Source of the DNA: Azolla caroliniana
Lineage: Eukaryota; Polypodiophyta
DNA length: 64,000 nt
Assembly (NCBI GenBank): GCA_043228905.1
Contig: JBHGNT010000012.1
Coordinates: 3,410,001-3,474,000, forward strand
Direction: 5' to 3'
Shown one piece after another: positions 46,057 to 56,437 of this stretch. A program made the position numbers and the translations under genes. Numbering within the stretch: the stretch's first letter is position 1; the number at the start of each line of letters is the position of its first letter. The notes below the pieces were generated by a model. It saw nothing but the letters and a program-made list of their open reading frames with translations. It ran no database searches and was not told where the DNA came from.

Positions 46057-46787
46057 TGTCGTGCCTTTCGGCTCCGGATCGTTGCGTGAGTCGGGTGGGA
46101 ACCACTGGGGTTTTGGACTAGGAGAAAGAAAAATACAAATAAGGCTAGTAAAGAATAGGTATAAAGAGTTATAAGATAAGAATCTCGTGAATCCCACGAG
46201 TTTAGTATATTTAGTCAATATTTAGGTAGTAAGAGAGAATTATTTTAGCAAATTCGTGAATCCCACGAATATTTTAGATTGATTGATCATTATAGAAAAA
46301 TAATCAACAAAAACTACAATGTGCTCCCCATCCTTATATAGTGATGGGAGAGACTAAGCATAGCTACATGCTTTTTTCTAATATGTTCATGCACACTAAA
46401 TGTGCATGTGATGCTTTTCTAATCCTTGCTTTTATTTGCTAAATATAGTGCTCATGCACGCTAGATGTGCATGAGTCACTTTTTAGTTGCTTGCGTTTTT
46501 CTATAAAATATTCACACACTCTAAAAATACATGATTTACCTTTTTAATAAAGGTAGGCGCAAATAAAGCACTTATAGTTATTAAATCTATTTATAGAGCA
46601 CTAAAGATAAGGTAGCATAATGGTAAAGTTGAGGTTTGGCTACGTGGAGGTACAAGGTTTGAATCTTACCCTGTGCACGTGATAAATATCTTGATATTCT
46701 TATTTTATTTTTATTTTTATTTATATGTAATTAAATCGGTTATATTATTTTTACTTTTTCACGTAGTGTACGAAATACACTACGACA
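46057..46787 (-). repeat. 3' LTR of E2
   Basis: On the minus strand it starts TGTCGTAGTGTATTTCG. The TATA box is CTATATAAGG near 46331-46340 (minus). CATGCAC..GTGCATG pairs lie near 46388 and 46455. Two GTGAATCCCAC hairpins lie at 46189 and 46255. A tRNA-like block is at 46608-46680. Confidence 0.95.
46608..46680 (+). other. tRNA-like A/B-box module in E2 3' LTR
   Basis: GTAGCATAATGGTAAAGTTG, then GGTACAAGGTTTGAATCTTA. Antisense to the element. The copy in the 5' LTR is at 49453-49525. Confidence 0.62.
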
Positions 46788-48863
46788 CTCGCCCCCTCCG
46801 AACCCGCACATCCTCCGGTATGTGCCGAAGTTGCCGATGCTCGTTGTCTCCCCTTCATCCTCCGTTTGTCCCGCTATGTCAACTTTGTCTCTCCATTTTG
46901 AGTAGACCCATTCTTTCCACCCGAACCATTGTCGCCATCCGATCCACCATATTCTTTGTTCTCTCTCGTCATATTCTTGGCCCTTGTCATTCGTGGTAGT
47001 GTCTTTTACTGGCCTCTTTCTTGTCTTCATCAACCTTGACTTTTTTCCGGATCGCTCTCGTCCGATCAACTTTCGGTTTGATCGGCTTCCGATCGGATTC
47101 ATATTCGGCCGAATCGGAATAGGTTGTTCGGTTTCGATTGAGTCGGTCTTCTTCCGGCCCGGTTTCGATCTATCGGTTTCGGTTTCGGTTGGCTTTCTTT
47201 TCCTCGTTTTCACCAGCCTCGACCGGTCCAACCTTCGGTTGAGTCGGATTAGCTTCTTTCCGGATCGGTCTCGTCCGATCGACTTTCGGCTAGGTCGGCT
47301 TCCATCCATATTCGCGTTCGGCCAAGTCAGACTCGGTCGATCGGTTTTGACCGAGTCGACCCCTTTTCGGGTCGGCTTTCTTTCGGGTCGTCTTTCGGCC
47401 GAATCCTCATTCGCCCGGTTCGGCTTTCGTTTGTGTCGTCTTTCGGCCGAATTCTCTTCCTTTCGGTTCGGCTTTCTTTCGGGTCGTCTTTCGGTTGAAT
47501 CCCCTTTCACCCGGTTCGGCTTTCTTTCGGTTCGTCTTTTGGCCGAATCGTCTTTTACCCGGTTCGGCTTTCTTTCGGATCGGAATCCCGTCCGGATCAC
47601 CTTCCATCCGAACCGGCCTCCGACTTTACCTTTCTTGCCACCACCTCCTGTCTCTCCGGTCTCACGTTGGTTCTCGGACACAACCGCCGAAGTCTCTAGA
47701 ATTAGTGGGTAGGAATCCTCGGTATTATCATCCTCTGTCATTTCAACCATAGCCTCCTTCTCGGCTATCTCTCCGTCGTATGAATCGGCTTCGACCTTTG
47801 TTTTCTCTCCACCACCTTCCGTCTCTTCGGTCTCACGTTGCCTTTCGAACGCAACCGCCGGAGTCTCTGGAATCAGTGGTGGAGAAATCTCGATATGGCC
47901 ATCCGCCATTGATTCGTCCATGGCCACCTTCGATTCGATGTCATCTTTCTTGGTGACCTCCTCAATCAAGTCCTCCTTGCTCTCTTTCACTGCATCAATT
48001 ATGGAAACATCAATTATGCTTACCCCTTTTTCACCTGATGTTTCGGACACTTGTATTCCGAAATCTTCTTCTACACTTGGGTTATCGGCCTTATCCTTCG
48101 CCGTCGTTCTTTCGCAAGACAAGAGGGTAGCTTGTTTTACACCCTCTTCCGTCGCACCATCATGTTGTATTTCGGCCTTCATATCGGCTCCATCGTTTGT
48201 CTTCAATCGACCATCCTTCATCGGCCATGTCATTGACAAGATTCTCATCTTCCTCTCATCATGTCTCCGGCATACCCTTTGGACTTCGGCCCAATTTTCG
48301 GTAAGACCATTCGTACCATCATCGTCTTCGAGTTCGATCCCGATGTCCATCCTTTCTTTTCGATCGATCGATTTTACGAACATTAGGACTTTATCTTCTC
48401 CCACCAATCGTTGTTCCCGCTCCGAGAGTCGAGCAAAACGATGCTCGAACTCTAGGAATGCTTGTGTTGCACTTCGGTGGGTCTTCTCCGATGCCACCCA
48501 TTCGTCAAACTCGCGTCGATCTCGTCCCTTCGATCTCTCGTAGTCATATGCCTCTCGTAAAGCTTCTTCAAATGACCCCCATGTCGAGTTTTGTTGCCGT
48601 ATCTTGTGGATTCTCTCTTGTAGCTCATCCGTGGCTACCCGACTGAAGGATGTCACTTGCAATCCTTCCGGTATCCCACATCGTATCATCTCTGCCTTGT
48701 AGTCCTGCAAATATCGCGACACATCCTTACCATTAAATTGCCCGTTGTGTTGCACGAGCCACTCTACTGATGCCGAAATCTCCGACATTGCTCGTTGTTC
48801 TTGTAGCATCCGCTCGAACATCATCACCATTGTTATGCTCATCGCCTCTTGTTGATTCTCCAT
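46740..48863 (-). CDS. E2 Gag-like protein, intact
   Basis: About 707 residues from the first ATG after the primer site (48863), uninterrupted. The frame is also open upstream into the LTR. The N-terminal half is a gypsy-type Gag (DYERSKGRDRREFDEWV, EFEHRFARLSEREQRLVG, DKVLMFVKSIDRKERM). Then come acidic linkers with two PET/SAV..QRETxETEGG repeats, a run of about five RKPNRxxxDSAERRPE repeats, basic arginine-rich sequence and a Trp-rich motif RIWWIGWRQWFGWKEWVYSK near 46890-46950. No CCHC knuckle, protease, RT or integrase. The frame reads through the polypurine tract (GFGGGE) and ends 48 nt inside the 3' LTR. The homologous frame in E1 supports selection for the protein. Confidence 0.85.
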   Translation of the reverse strand: MENQQEAMSITMVMMFERMLQEQRAMSEISASVEWLVQHNGQFNGKDVSRYLQDYKAEMIRCGIPEGLQVTSFSRVATDELQERIHKIRQQNSTWGSFEEALREAYDYERSKGRDRREFDEWVASEKTHRSATQAFLEFEHRFARLSEREQRLVGEDKVLMFVKSIDRKERMDIGIELEDDDGTNGLTENWAEVQRVCRRHDERKMRILSMTWPMKDGRLKTNDGADMKAEIQHDGATEEGVKQATLLSCERTTAKDKADNPSVEEDFGIQVSETSGEKGVSIIDVSIIDAVKESKEDLIEEVTKKDDIESKVAMDESMADGHIEISPPLIPETPAVAFERQRETEETEGGGEKTKVEADSYDGEIAEKEAMVEMTEDDNTEDSYPLILETSAVVSENQRETGETGGGGKKGKVGGRFGWKVIRTGFRSERKPNRVKDDSAKRRTERKPNRVKGDSTERRPERKPNRKEENSAERRHKRKPNRANEDSAERRPERKPTRKGVDSVKTDRPSLTWPNANMDGSRPSRKSIGRDRSGKKLIRLNRRLDRSRLVKTRKRKPTETETDRSKPGRKKTDSIETEQPIPIRPNMNPIGSRSNRKLIGRERSGKKSRLMKTRKRPVKDTTTNDKGQEYDEREQRIWWIGWRQWFGWKEWVYSKWRDKVDIAGQTEDEGETTSIGNFGTYRRMCGFGGGECRSVFRTLREKVKII

Positions 48864-48879
48864 CTCCTTGCCACCCGCC

Positions 48880-48897
48880 TTCACATCGGGTTCACCA
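48880..48897 (-). other. E2 primer binding site, tRNA-Trp type
   Basis: The minus strand reads TGGTGAACCCGATGTGAA, one base from the E1 site, four bases inside the LTR. Confidence 0.85.
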
Positions 48898-48901
48898 ACT
48901 G

Positions 48902-49632
48902 TGTCGTGCCTTTCGGCTCCGGATCGTTGCGTGAGTCGGGTGGGAACCACTGGGGTTTTGGACTAGGAGAAAGAAAAATACAAATAAGGCTAGTAAAGAA
49001 TAGGTATAAAGAGTTATAAGATAAGAATCTCGTGAATCCCACGAGTTTAGTATATTTAGTCAATATTTAGGTAGTAAGAGAGAATTATTTTAGCAAATTC
49101 GTGAATCCCACGAATATTTTAGATTGATTGATCATTATAGAAAAATAATCAACAAAAACTACAATGTGCTCCCCATCCTTATATAGTGATGGGAGAGACT
49201 AAGCATAGCTACATGCTTTTTTCTAATATGTTCATGCACACTAAATGTGCATGTGATGCTTTTCTAATCCTTGCTTTTATTTGCTAAATATAGTGCTCAT
49301 GCACGCTAGATGTGCATGAGTCACTTTTTAGTTGCTTGCGTTTTTCTATAAAATATTCACGCACTCTAAAAATACATGATTTACCTTTTTAATAAAGGTA
49401 GGCGCAAATAAAGCACTTATAGTTATTAAATCTATTTATAGAGCACTAAAGATAAGGTAGCATAATGGTAAAGTTGAGGTTTGGCTACGTGGAGGTACAA
49501 GGTTTGAATCTTGCCCTGTGCACGTGATAAATATCTTGATATTCTTATTTTATTTTTATTTTTATTTATATGTAATTAAATCGGTTATATTATTTTTACT
49601 TTTTCACGTAGTGTACGAAATACACTACGACA
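48902..49632 (-). repeat. 5' LTR of E2
   Basis: 731 bp, partner of 46057-46787. The differences I noticed are in CAC(A/G)CACTC and CTT(A/G)CCCTG. Confidence 0.95.
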
Positions 49633-49707
49633 GCGTCATTTTCACAAAATGCAAATATTCCTATTTTTCTTCAAAAAAGAAAAAGGAGTAATTCCCTTTA
49701 ATTCGTG

Positions 49708-49780
49708 TCGCACTACAGAGATTCGAACTCTGCACCTATAGTACAAAGTCAATGGCTCTCCGTTCACCTTCAACTATCAT
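49708..49780 (-). other. tRNA-like sequence outside a recognised LTR
   Basis: The minus strand reads GAGAGCCATTGACTTTGTAC, then GGTGCAGAGTTCGAATCTCT, with a GAGTTCGAATCTC T-arm-like stem. It may be a relic of another LTR or a SINE head. Confidence 0.45.
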
Positions 49781-50239
49781 AAGTACATATATACATTATG
49801 TGGTGCCTTTTCTTTTCCCTTTTCCCCCACGTTTTTCCACCTTTTCTTGACCTTGACATAGGTTGATCCTTTGTCGAATAGCCTCGTCTCCATTCTAGCC
49901 TATGTAATGTGTGGGTTGCCCAAGATGATTAGGTAAGAGGACGTCTCTTGCACGAAGAAGTGTTGGTCAATGTCTACATCCCCTAGTACCTTCACCCTTA
50001 TGTTTGGGTAAGAATCGTGTGCTCCTTGATTACACTGGTCACTGCTCTTATCTTCCACCATGTTTAGCGTTGATTAACCATTTCCCCTTCTTGTAGAAGT
50101 GCATAGACATTAAGTTGATCTGAGATGCATGGTCAATCATTGCCAGGCCAATGGCTCTTTAAAATCCCCAATTTGTATTGGGTCTTCAATTGCCCTTGCT
50201 AAACGTGGGCTTGTATAATGACTATCCACATAGTCTTCT

Positions 50240-50945
50240 TCGGCCTCAAACTTGTTTATTGCCAACACATTTACGTTCATGGGTCTTGCCCCCTCTTGGG
50301 AGGATTTCGATAGAGGTTTACTAGAAAAGTACGTCTTTGAAAACTCCATGAAGATGGCAAAGAAAGACCTTATGGATTGGGTTGAATCACCCAGGAAGGG
50401 GAGGTGCACCATCACGGTGCTACAAGAGTTCGAGAAGCAATTTTTGTGCCTCTTGACGCTCGATAGGATAGTACTTGATAGGAGTAAAGTTTTAAATTTT
50501 CTCAAGATTGTGGTGGATGCTCTAGATAGGGAGAAGATGGGCTTGCTACTCGAGAATGAGGATGGGCTTATGATAGATTGGGCCATGGGAAAATGGGAGT
50601 GTGGTCGCATCAATAAGCGATGAGAATGGTATGATTGTGATTCCTCAAGTGACCAAGGTCTGATGGAAAGAGCCCTATGGTATGGATGGCATCGAAATTG
50701 TGGAAAGGAGGGAATGAGCAAATGCGGGCCCAATACTAACAACAAACATAGTGGAAGGACCGTTTGGGGACATGACAAGCGATGAGATCACAAAGACAGT
50801 AAGGAACCTCCAGATAGCCTAAGCAAAGAGAGATGGTGAGCGTCCTCCTCAAGATTGACGTCCTACATTCGTGCAAAGATGCATGTGGTGTGACAAAACT
50901 GGGCATGAAAGGAGGGAGTGTGAGGACTTCCAAGAGGCCCTACAA
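50240..50945 (+). pseudogene. Gypsy-type gag with CCHC zinc knuckle, fragment
   Basis: It reads PSWEDFDRGLLEKYVFENSM, DLMDWVESPRKGRCTITVLQ, EFEKQFLCLLTLDRIVLD and NFLKIVVDALDREKMGLLLE, collinear with the Gag of E1 and E2. After stops a further frame has CMWCDKTGHERREC, a CCHC knuckle, near 50880-50920. So this relative kept a nucleocapsid motif that E1 and E2 lack. No LTRs found. Confidence 0.75.
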
Positions 50946-51403
50946 TGAATAATTGTATATTTTGTGGAAAACAAGGTTGATTCAATGGAAACAAGACCCC
51001 CCTTGGTATTAAACTCTAATTGAGGAGGAATGAGGAGATTGGACCTCAAAATGTTGAGGCTATCTATTACGCAACATCAGGCTGGGGATTGAGTGAGGGA
51101 AGGAAACGAGAAGTCTGAGATGGGAAGGAGAGTTAAATTTGGCCATCTATCCTCTGGAGCCTTGCAAAGGGAAAGCTTCGAAAGGAGGACGTGAACCAAG
51201 CCAAGAAGTGGGTCCAAGAAGCAACTAGATGGAAGGACCAGGTGGAAGTGAAGATGGGCTTATGGGAGATGCCTGCCATAACTATGAAGTTCTACCATAT
51301 GGTTTGTATCCGACTTCGATCGGATTGATCAATTTTTTATTCAACCAATTATCAACTCGGCTCGAATCGACAACTGGGGGCCTATTTTCGGTCGATTGGG
51401 AGG
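50946..51403 (+). other. Decayed tail of the gag relic, nothing recognised
   Basis: No open frame with motifs; it ends at the copia integrase fragment. Confidence 0.4.
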
Positions 51404-51960
51404 CTAACCTTGTCTTCTCCATCTCCTAGTTGGAAATTGTCTTCTCTTCCGTAAGACAATATCTTGGCTCCTAATCACCTTCTTGTCGATTAGGTTCCAC
51501 ATCCAATAGACAAATTTGTCTTCGTCGTACCCCAAGGAAATGCATGGTCGAGTCTTAGGATCCAATTTCCCCGTTTGGTCGTTGGCAACATGCACATATG
51601 AAAGGCAACCAAACACCCTAAGATACCGGTAGGACACATCTTTCCCAGTCTACACCCTCTCTGGGATATCACCATCTAGGGGTATCGAGGGAGACTTGTT
51701 TATTATGTAGATGACTGTCATCAGTGCCTCTGCCCAATACATCTTTGACAACTTCACATGTGCCAGCATACATCAGACTCTTTCCATGATAGTCAGTTCA
51801 TCCTTTCAGCCAAATCATTTAGCTCTGGTGTCTTCGACACTGTATACTCTAGCCAGATACCTTGCGACCAGTAGTATTCTTCGAATTGCCCTCTGTACTC
51901 TCCATCGTTGTCTGTCCAAAACACGTTCGCATTCACAAGTGGAAGGATCACGCATAAATG
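51404..51960 (-). pseudogene. Copia integrase fragment
   Basis: The minus strand reads TDNDGEYRG, DLAERMN, KLSKMYWAEALMTVIYIINK and YRYLRVFGCLSYVHVANDQT, the C-terminal half of copia integrase, in two or three frames with stops. No LTRs or other domains nearby. Confidence 0.85.
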
Positions 51961-52287
51961 GAAGGATAAGGAATATTTTGGTGGATTTTAGGGCTTTTTC
52001 AATGATTTTACAAAACACATTGATACCAATATCATACATGTTCAAATATACTATGAAAAAGGTTAAAAATCCACTATTTTCGTGATTTAGAAGTAAATAA
52101 AAAAAGAGGAATTTCAAAAAGTTACATTCTCAATTTATATCACAAACTTTACGACCAATGTTATTTTATAAGAAACGATTTTTTAGAAATCATAAGAATT
52201 CAAAACACATGCTTTTATATTACTCGATTTGTTACAAGCAAAATGTAGTCACACTTAATAGCCAAAAATACATTCATGATCACTCCT
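51961..52287. other. AT-rich stretch, nothing recognised
   Basis: Between the copia fragment and the 3' end of the DUF7869-like gene. No terminal inverted repeat found. Confidence 0.4.
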
Positions 52288-52599
52288 TTACGGAGAATCA
52301 CTACTATAACTAATATACAATGACAATTCCTCCTCGTCATCCTCGGATGTACCAATCAATGCATTATCTTCATCATAAACCAAATGGTTTGACTCTAGAT
52401 TATATGTAACAGATCTCGTTTGCCTTCGACTCAAGCCACCTTGTAGACTTGGTAATTTTTCTTTTATTATATATATTGTTGACTTCCTTAATCGTCTGGC
52501 TTTTGTAAGCGTGAAGTCGTACACGATGATATCAAGGGTCGAGGTGTTACGAATGTTTCGCTTCCTTTTCCTACCTCCCCTTGTTCATTGTTGTAAAAT

Positions 52600-53045
52600 A
52601 CTTAGCATAAAATACGCATACAATACGTATTCTAAGTATTCTAACTTTTTTTTAAAAAAATACTTAGAATATGTATTTTATAGATAAAGTATGTTAAATG
52701 CGTTAAATACTTAGAATACATGTAGAATACTTAGAATACATTTAGAATACTTAGAATACGTGTAGAATACTTAGAATACGTGTAGAATACTTAGAATACG
52801 TGTAGAATACTTAGAATACGTTTAGAATACTTAGAATACATGTAGAATACTTGTAAAATACGTTAAATACTTCTTAAAATTGAAAGTTTTCTTTTTTTTT
52901 AAAAAGGAAAATATTTTTTGAAATGATAAATACTTGTTAAATACGTAGAATACGTCAAAGTTTAAAAAACAGCAATTCTAAAACGTAGAATACGTGTAGA
53001 ATACCTCAGAGTATTCTAAAACGTACTCTAAACGTAGAATACGCG
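52600..53045. repeat. AGAATAC tandem array
   Basis: About twenty units of TAGAATACTTAGAATACGTG type, degenerating at the edges. It sits between the last two coding parts of the DUF7869-like gene, so it is in an intron or a later insertion. Confidence 0.92.
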
Positions 53046-55284
53046 TTTTTAACAACTATGCCCTTGTTGTTGGGCATTCAATCATCTCCAATGTATAGTT
53101 ACCTGTAAAAGCATTTGCACTTCTAGTGTTGTACCAATGAACATTTATAGACTTGGTCGTGTTTTCTATTTCATGCATTAGCATTTCTAGAATTTTACCA
53201 ACCCAAAATTGGTGGCCATGTGAGTTCTCATCAGTCGGCGTTGCAATCAACATCCCTGCCGCGAACTCTTGCAAATTGCCTTGCCATCTAGCTTCGGCTG
53301 CTTCGGTCATCCTTGGTCCCACATAAATGTCTCTTTGTTGTGGATGGACCAAACTGTCATTAATCGCATTTGTTGGTTGCTCCGGAGTTTTATTTACACA
53401 ATCATGTTGTAGCGACCATCTGAATGGCGTTTCCAAATTCCAATTATCACCAAATACACAATTGTCTATAATTCCTTTCTTATCCCTAAAAAATACATCC
53501 CACCATGACGTGTCTTGTTATGCGGCATATTTCTTGGCAGCCTCAATATGCTTTCTTTTTTCTTCTAAGGCTTGGAGCCATAACCGTTTTTGTTCCGATA
53601 CTAAGTCACTATGCAACTGTCCTTTCTTCTCAATTGGCATTTGTTTAGCTCCATGGACAATTGTACTCTGCATACAAAGTAATAACTGGCAACCACCTTC
53701 AAGTTCCCATGTTGTAGAAGATGAATATTGTTTAGCATACAAAAGCGTAGAACCACTTATTTCATTTTTCTTTATCATAAAAATGTGATTGAAGCTTATA
53801 TTGTTTAACTTGGAGAGCACTTTTACATTCCCAACACCCCCATCTGATATATATCTCTTAAAATCATATACCTCCTTCAAGTGTAACACTTTTGGGCGTG
53901 GTGTATATGCATCACAAATGACATCAAATAGTTTAGGTAATGTGAAAGCATCATGCCGAGACAACTGTCTGGAGAATGTGCTAAACATCTTATCTATATA
54001 ATCATGTGTGTGGCCAACCAAAAGAAAATTGACTTTCACTTTTCTAAACAATCCTTGGTTGACCAACATACTTAGATAGCCAAACACAGTTGAATTTTTG
54101 TTCTCTCTAGCAGTATTGTCGAATTGAATGTATAGAACAGGAGGGAACGGTTGGCCCCAAGACATCAAAACTCGGTGAATCATTGTAACTGTTAGGTTAG
54201 GGTCATTGTGAACATTGGGGTATGTCATGAAGACGTGAGGTCCAACTGACCTATTATAAGCCAAGCATCCCACCAAGTGCATTTGAACAAGGCACTCATC
54301 ATTGACGTCTTTGGGGAGCTTCCGCATATGCGGCAAGCACATCTTCTTCTGGTCCATGCCATCTATCATTAAGCACATGTATTGTCTGGGCCTCTTCAAA
54401 CACTTCTCTCTATGATGCATCGCCTTCTTTCATTCTAACGATTATGCCTCATGATGCTCCTGTAGTAACATCTTACTCATAAACATTTGAAAACCAAGCT
54501 CTCCATAATCTTGTGAATTGGCTATATGTGACAGACTTATTACGTGAGCCCACCATATCAGATCGATAGACATCATAAACTTCCCAATGTGTGTAATTAT
54601 CAGAGAGGTGCATCCTACCTGTAGTGGGCATTACTTCACAATTTAACTGAAAGTAACTTTTCATCCAACCAATAGCATGTCTTCCAATTGCACCTTTCAT
54701 ACTTGGAACCTCTTTACAATTGAGCATCTGATCCCTACTAAGTAGACGTTGTTGTACTCTATGTTATCGCATGTTACTAACACATAACGCAATTTTGAAT
54801 GCAACCCTACATATCTGTTGTGCATGGAAGATATAATACTCGAATGATACTTTGATCCCTGTACATTTGTCAGACACTAGTTGCATATGTGACTCGAGGT
54901 AAGTTTCTTACTCATCACTAGTCATCGAAAAATAGTATCGCCTTAATTCTCGCAACTTTGATTTTCCAATCATAGACATACAACCACGGGCACAACATAT
55001 TTTTTTGAATCAAATCCAATCTGCTTATCTGATGTCACCAAGTTAAATCTATATAGACGAATTCTTCGTGGGATTCTTCTAATATGCATAGGGCTTCCAG
55101 ATTTCTCTTCCTGCATAGAAGTTGGTGTAACCTTGTTACTATCCAATTCTTTGTTGTGACCATCGCCCATGATATTCGATGTTTCATTGGCACTACCGTC
55201 ATTCTCCGTATCTTTATTAATATCGTATTCTTCAATAGAGAACTCTTCAGATGTGTCATTATTCACATTCTTTGTAGGTGAAGA

Positions 55285-55448
55285 TGAGCTCAGACAATAT
55301 TATTCGATAGAAATGGTGAGTCTGTCGACAGACAATATTCTTCGATAGAAAATGGTGAGTCTGTCGACAAACAATACTCTTCGGTAGAAAACCAAGAGTC
55401 TGATGACAAACAATATTCTTCAATCAAAAACGGTGAGTCTTCACTCAT
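55285..55448 (-). repeat. Coding minisatellite at the N-terminus of the DUF7869-like gene
   Basis: Four copies of a unit of about 48 bp (CTGTCGACAGACAATATTCT on the plus strand) encode a repeated SDSPFSIEEYCLST. The copy nearest the gene body has an indel. Confidence 0.8.
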
Positions 55449-56352
55449 GGCTTAAGGTCCACACAGAGCTCTTTAAGTTATGTGCTTAGGCTAACATAAA
55501 AAACTTATAAGCTCCTCTCTAAACATAAACTCCTCTCTAAACATAAACTCCTCTCTAAACAGAAGCTCCCTCAATATAATGTCTATATTATTTAATATTA
55601 TATTAATACAATAAATAAAGATATTATTTTTAATATAATAATTGTATTCAACATATTAATAATTACTTAAACTAGTTTGTATAAAGTTAAATCAAGTATA
55701 ATATAATTACAATCATTACCAAGCCACATATATGTTGGTTTAAAGTTAAAATCATTGGTTAATTAATGGCACCCATATTTAATATAGAACTTCTTAGTCA
55801 TTGGTTCATTCATGCCCACCATTTTAAATATAAGACTTTTCAATCATTGGTTCATTCATGGCCACATCTTTACTATAAAGCAATTAAGAGTCATAAAAAT
55901 GTTGCTTTGAGTATTCAACCATTGGTTCATTCATGAACCTCTATCATTGCTTCCTTCATGACCTTCAAAGTCATGGTATGTTAGTTTGACTATAAAATAA
56001 TCATTATTATGTTAGTTTGACTATTTAATCATTGATGCATTTATAAGCATCATTTATTTCAAATCTATTATAGAGTGATTGGTACACTCAAGATTAGGTA
56101 CTAAATAAAGTAACTCTGGTTAAAGTGACTGTGGTTACTAACTAACTAATCTTAAGGTTGCCAACCCTGGTTAAAGTGACTATGGTTACTTTAACCACTG
56201 TGGTCAATCCCTATAAATAGGAAGAACTCCTCATATTTCAATCACACGAAGCACACCCGTAGAACAAAGCACAAGAGCACACAGAGCAAACAAAGCACAT
56301 AGAGCACGAAGCACCAAACTAAGATCTCCCCCTAAGCATCGACAACTCCACC
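55449..56352. promoter_or_regulatory. Shared intergenic region between the divergent genes
   Basis: About 0.9 kb, AT-rich. It holds CTCCTCTCTAAACATAAA repeats (55515-55565), five spaced ATTGGTTCATTCATG-like repeats (55750-55940), GGTTAAAGTGAC twice (56118, 56169), and CTATAAATAG at 56211-56220, a good TATA box for the plus-strand gene 135 bp before its ATG. Confidence 0.6.
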
Positions 56353-56437
56353 ATGTCTTCAAAGAAAATCGAGCGCCAAGACTCCAGGTAAGCGTCTGAC
56401 ACTCTGGACATTTTTGTAAATATGTTTTAGCACTCAA

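Larger units (their letters stand above)
46057..49632 (-). mobile_element. Gag-only LTR element E2 (TR-GAG-like), young and complete
   Basis: LTRs 46057-46787 and 48902-49632 (731 bp each; I saw two differences), duplication GCGT at 46053-46056 and 49633-49636, tRNA-Trp primer site, and a polypurine tract (GGAGGGGGCGAG on the minus strand, next to 46788). The whole 2.1 kb interior is one open Gag-like frame with no pol domains. It must be mobilised by proteins made elsewhere. Confidence 0.95.
52288..55448 (-). pseudogene. DUF7869-like transposon protein gene, broken
   Basis: Minus-strand order: N-terminal SDSPFSIEEYCLS repeats (55448-55285) and an acidic region; cysteine-containing and helical region (54985-54470: CARGCMSM, KVSFEYYIFHAQQICRVAFK, WMKSYFQLNCEVMPTTG, VYDVYRSDMV); core (54420-53518) with MIDGMDQKKMCLPHMRK, VLYIQFDNTARENKNSTVF and FLLVGHTHDYIDKMFSTFSR; then FWVGKILEMLMHEIENT and INVHWYNTRSANAF (near 53200-53120); C-terminus 52585-52288. 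DGMDQ, QFDN..ENKN and VGHTHxxID mark the DUF7869 family of transposon-like proteins; Asp, Asn and His residues suggest a nuclease/transposase core (inference). Stops near 54895, 54745, 54471 and 53518 show decay. Its 5' end faces the ParB-like gene. Confidence 0.75.

Noticed and set aside
46984-48543. Plus-strand frames of 242 and 207 codons
   Set aside because: Antisense shadows of the E2 Gag; the repeats mirror the Gag repeats.
52600-53045. CRISPR-like regular repeats
   Set aside because: Head-to-tail tandem units without unique spacers, in a plant nuclear context.
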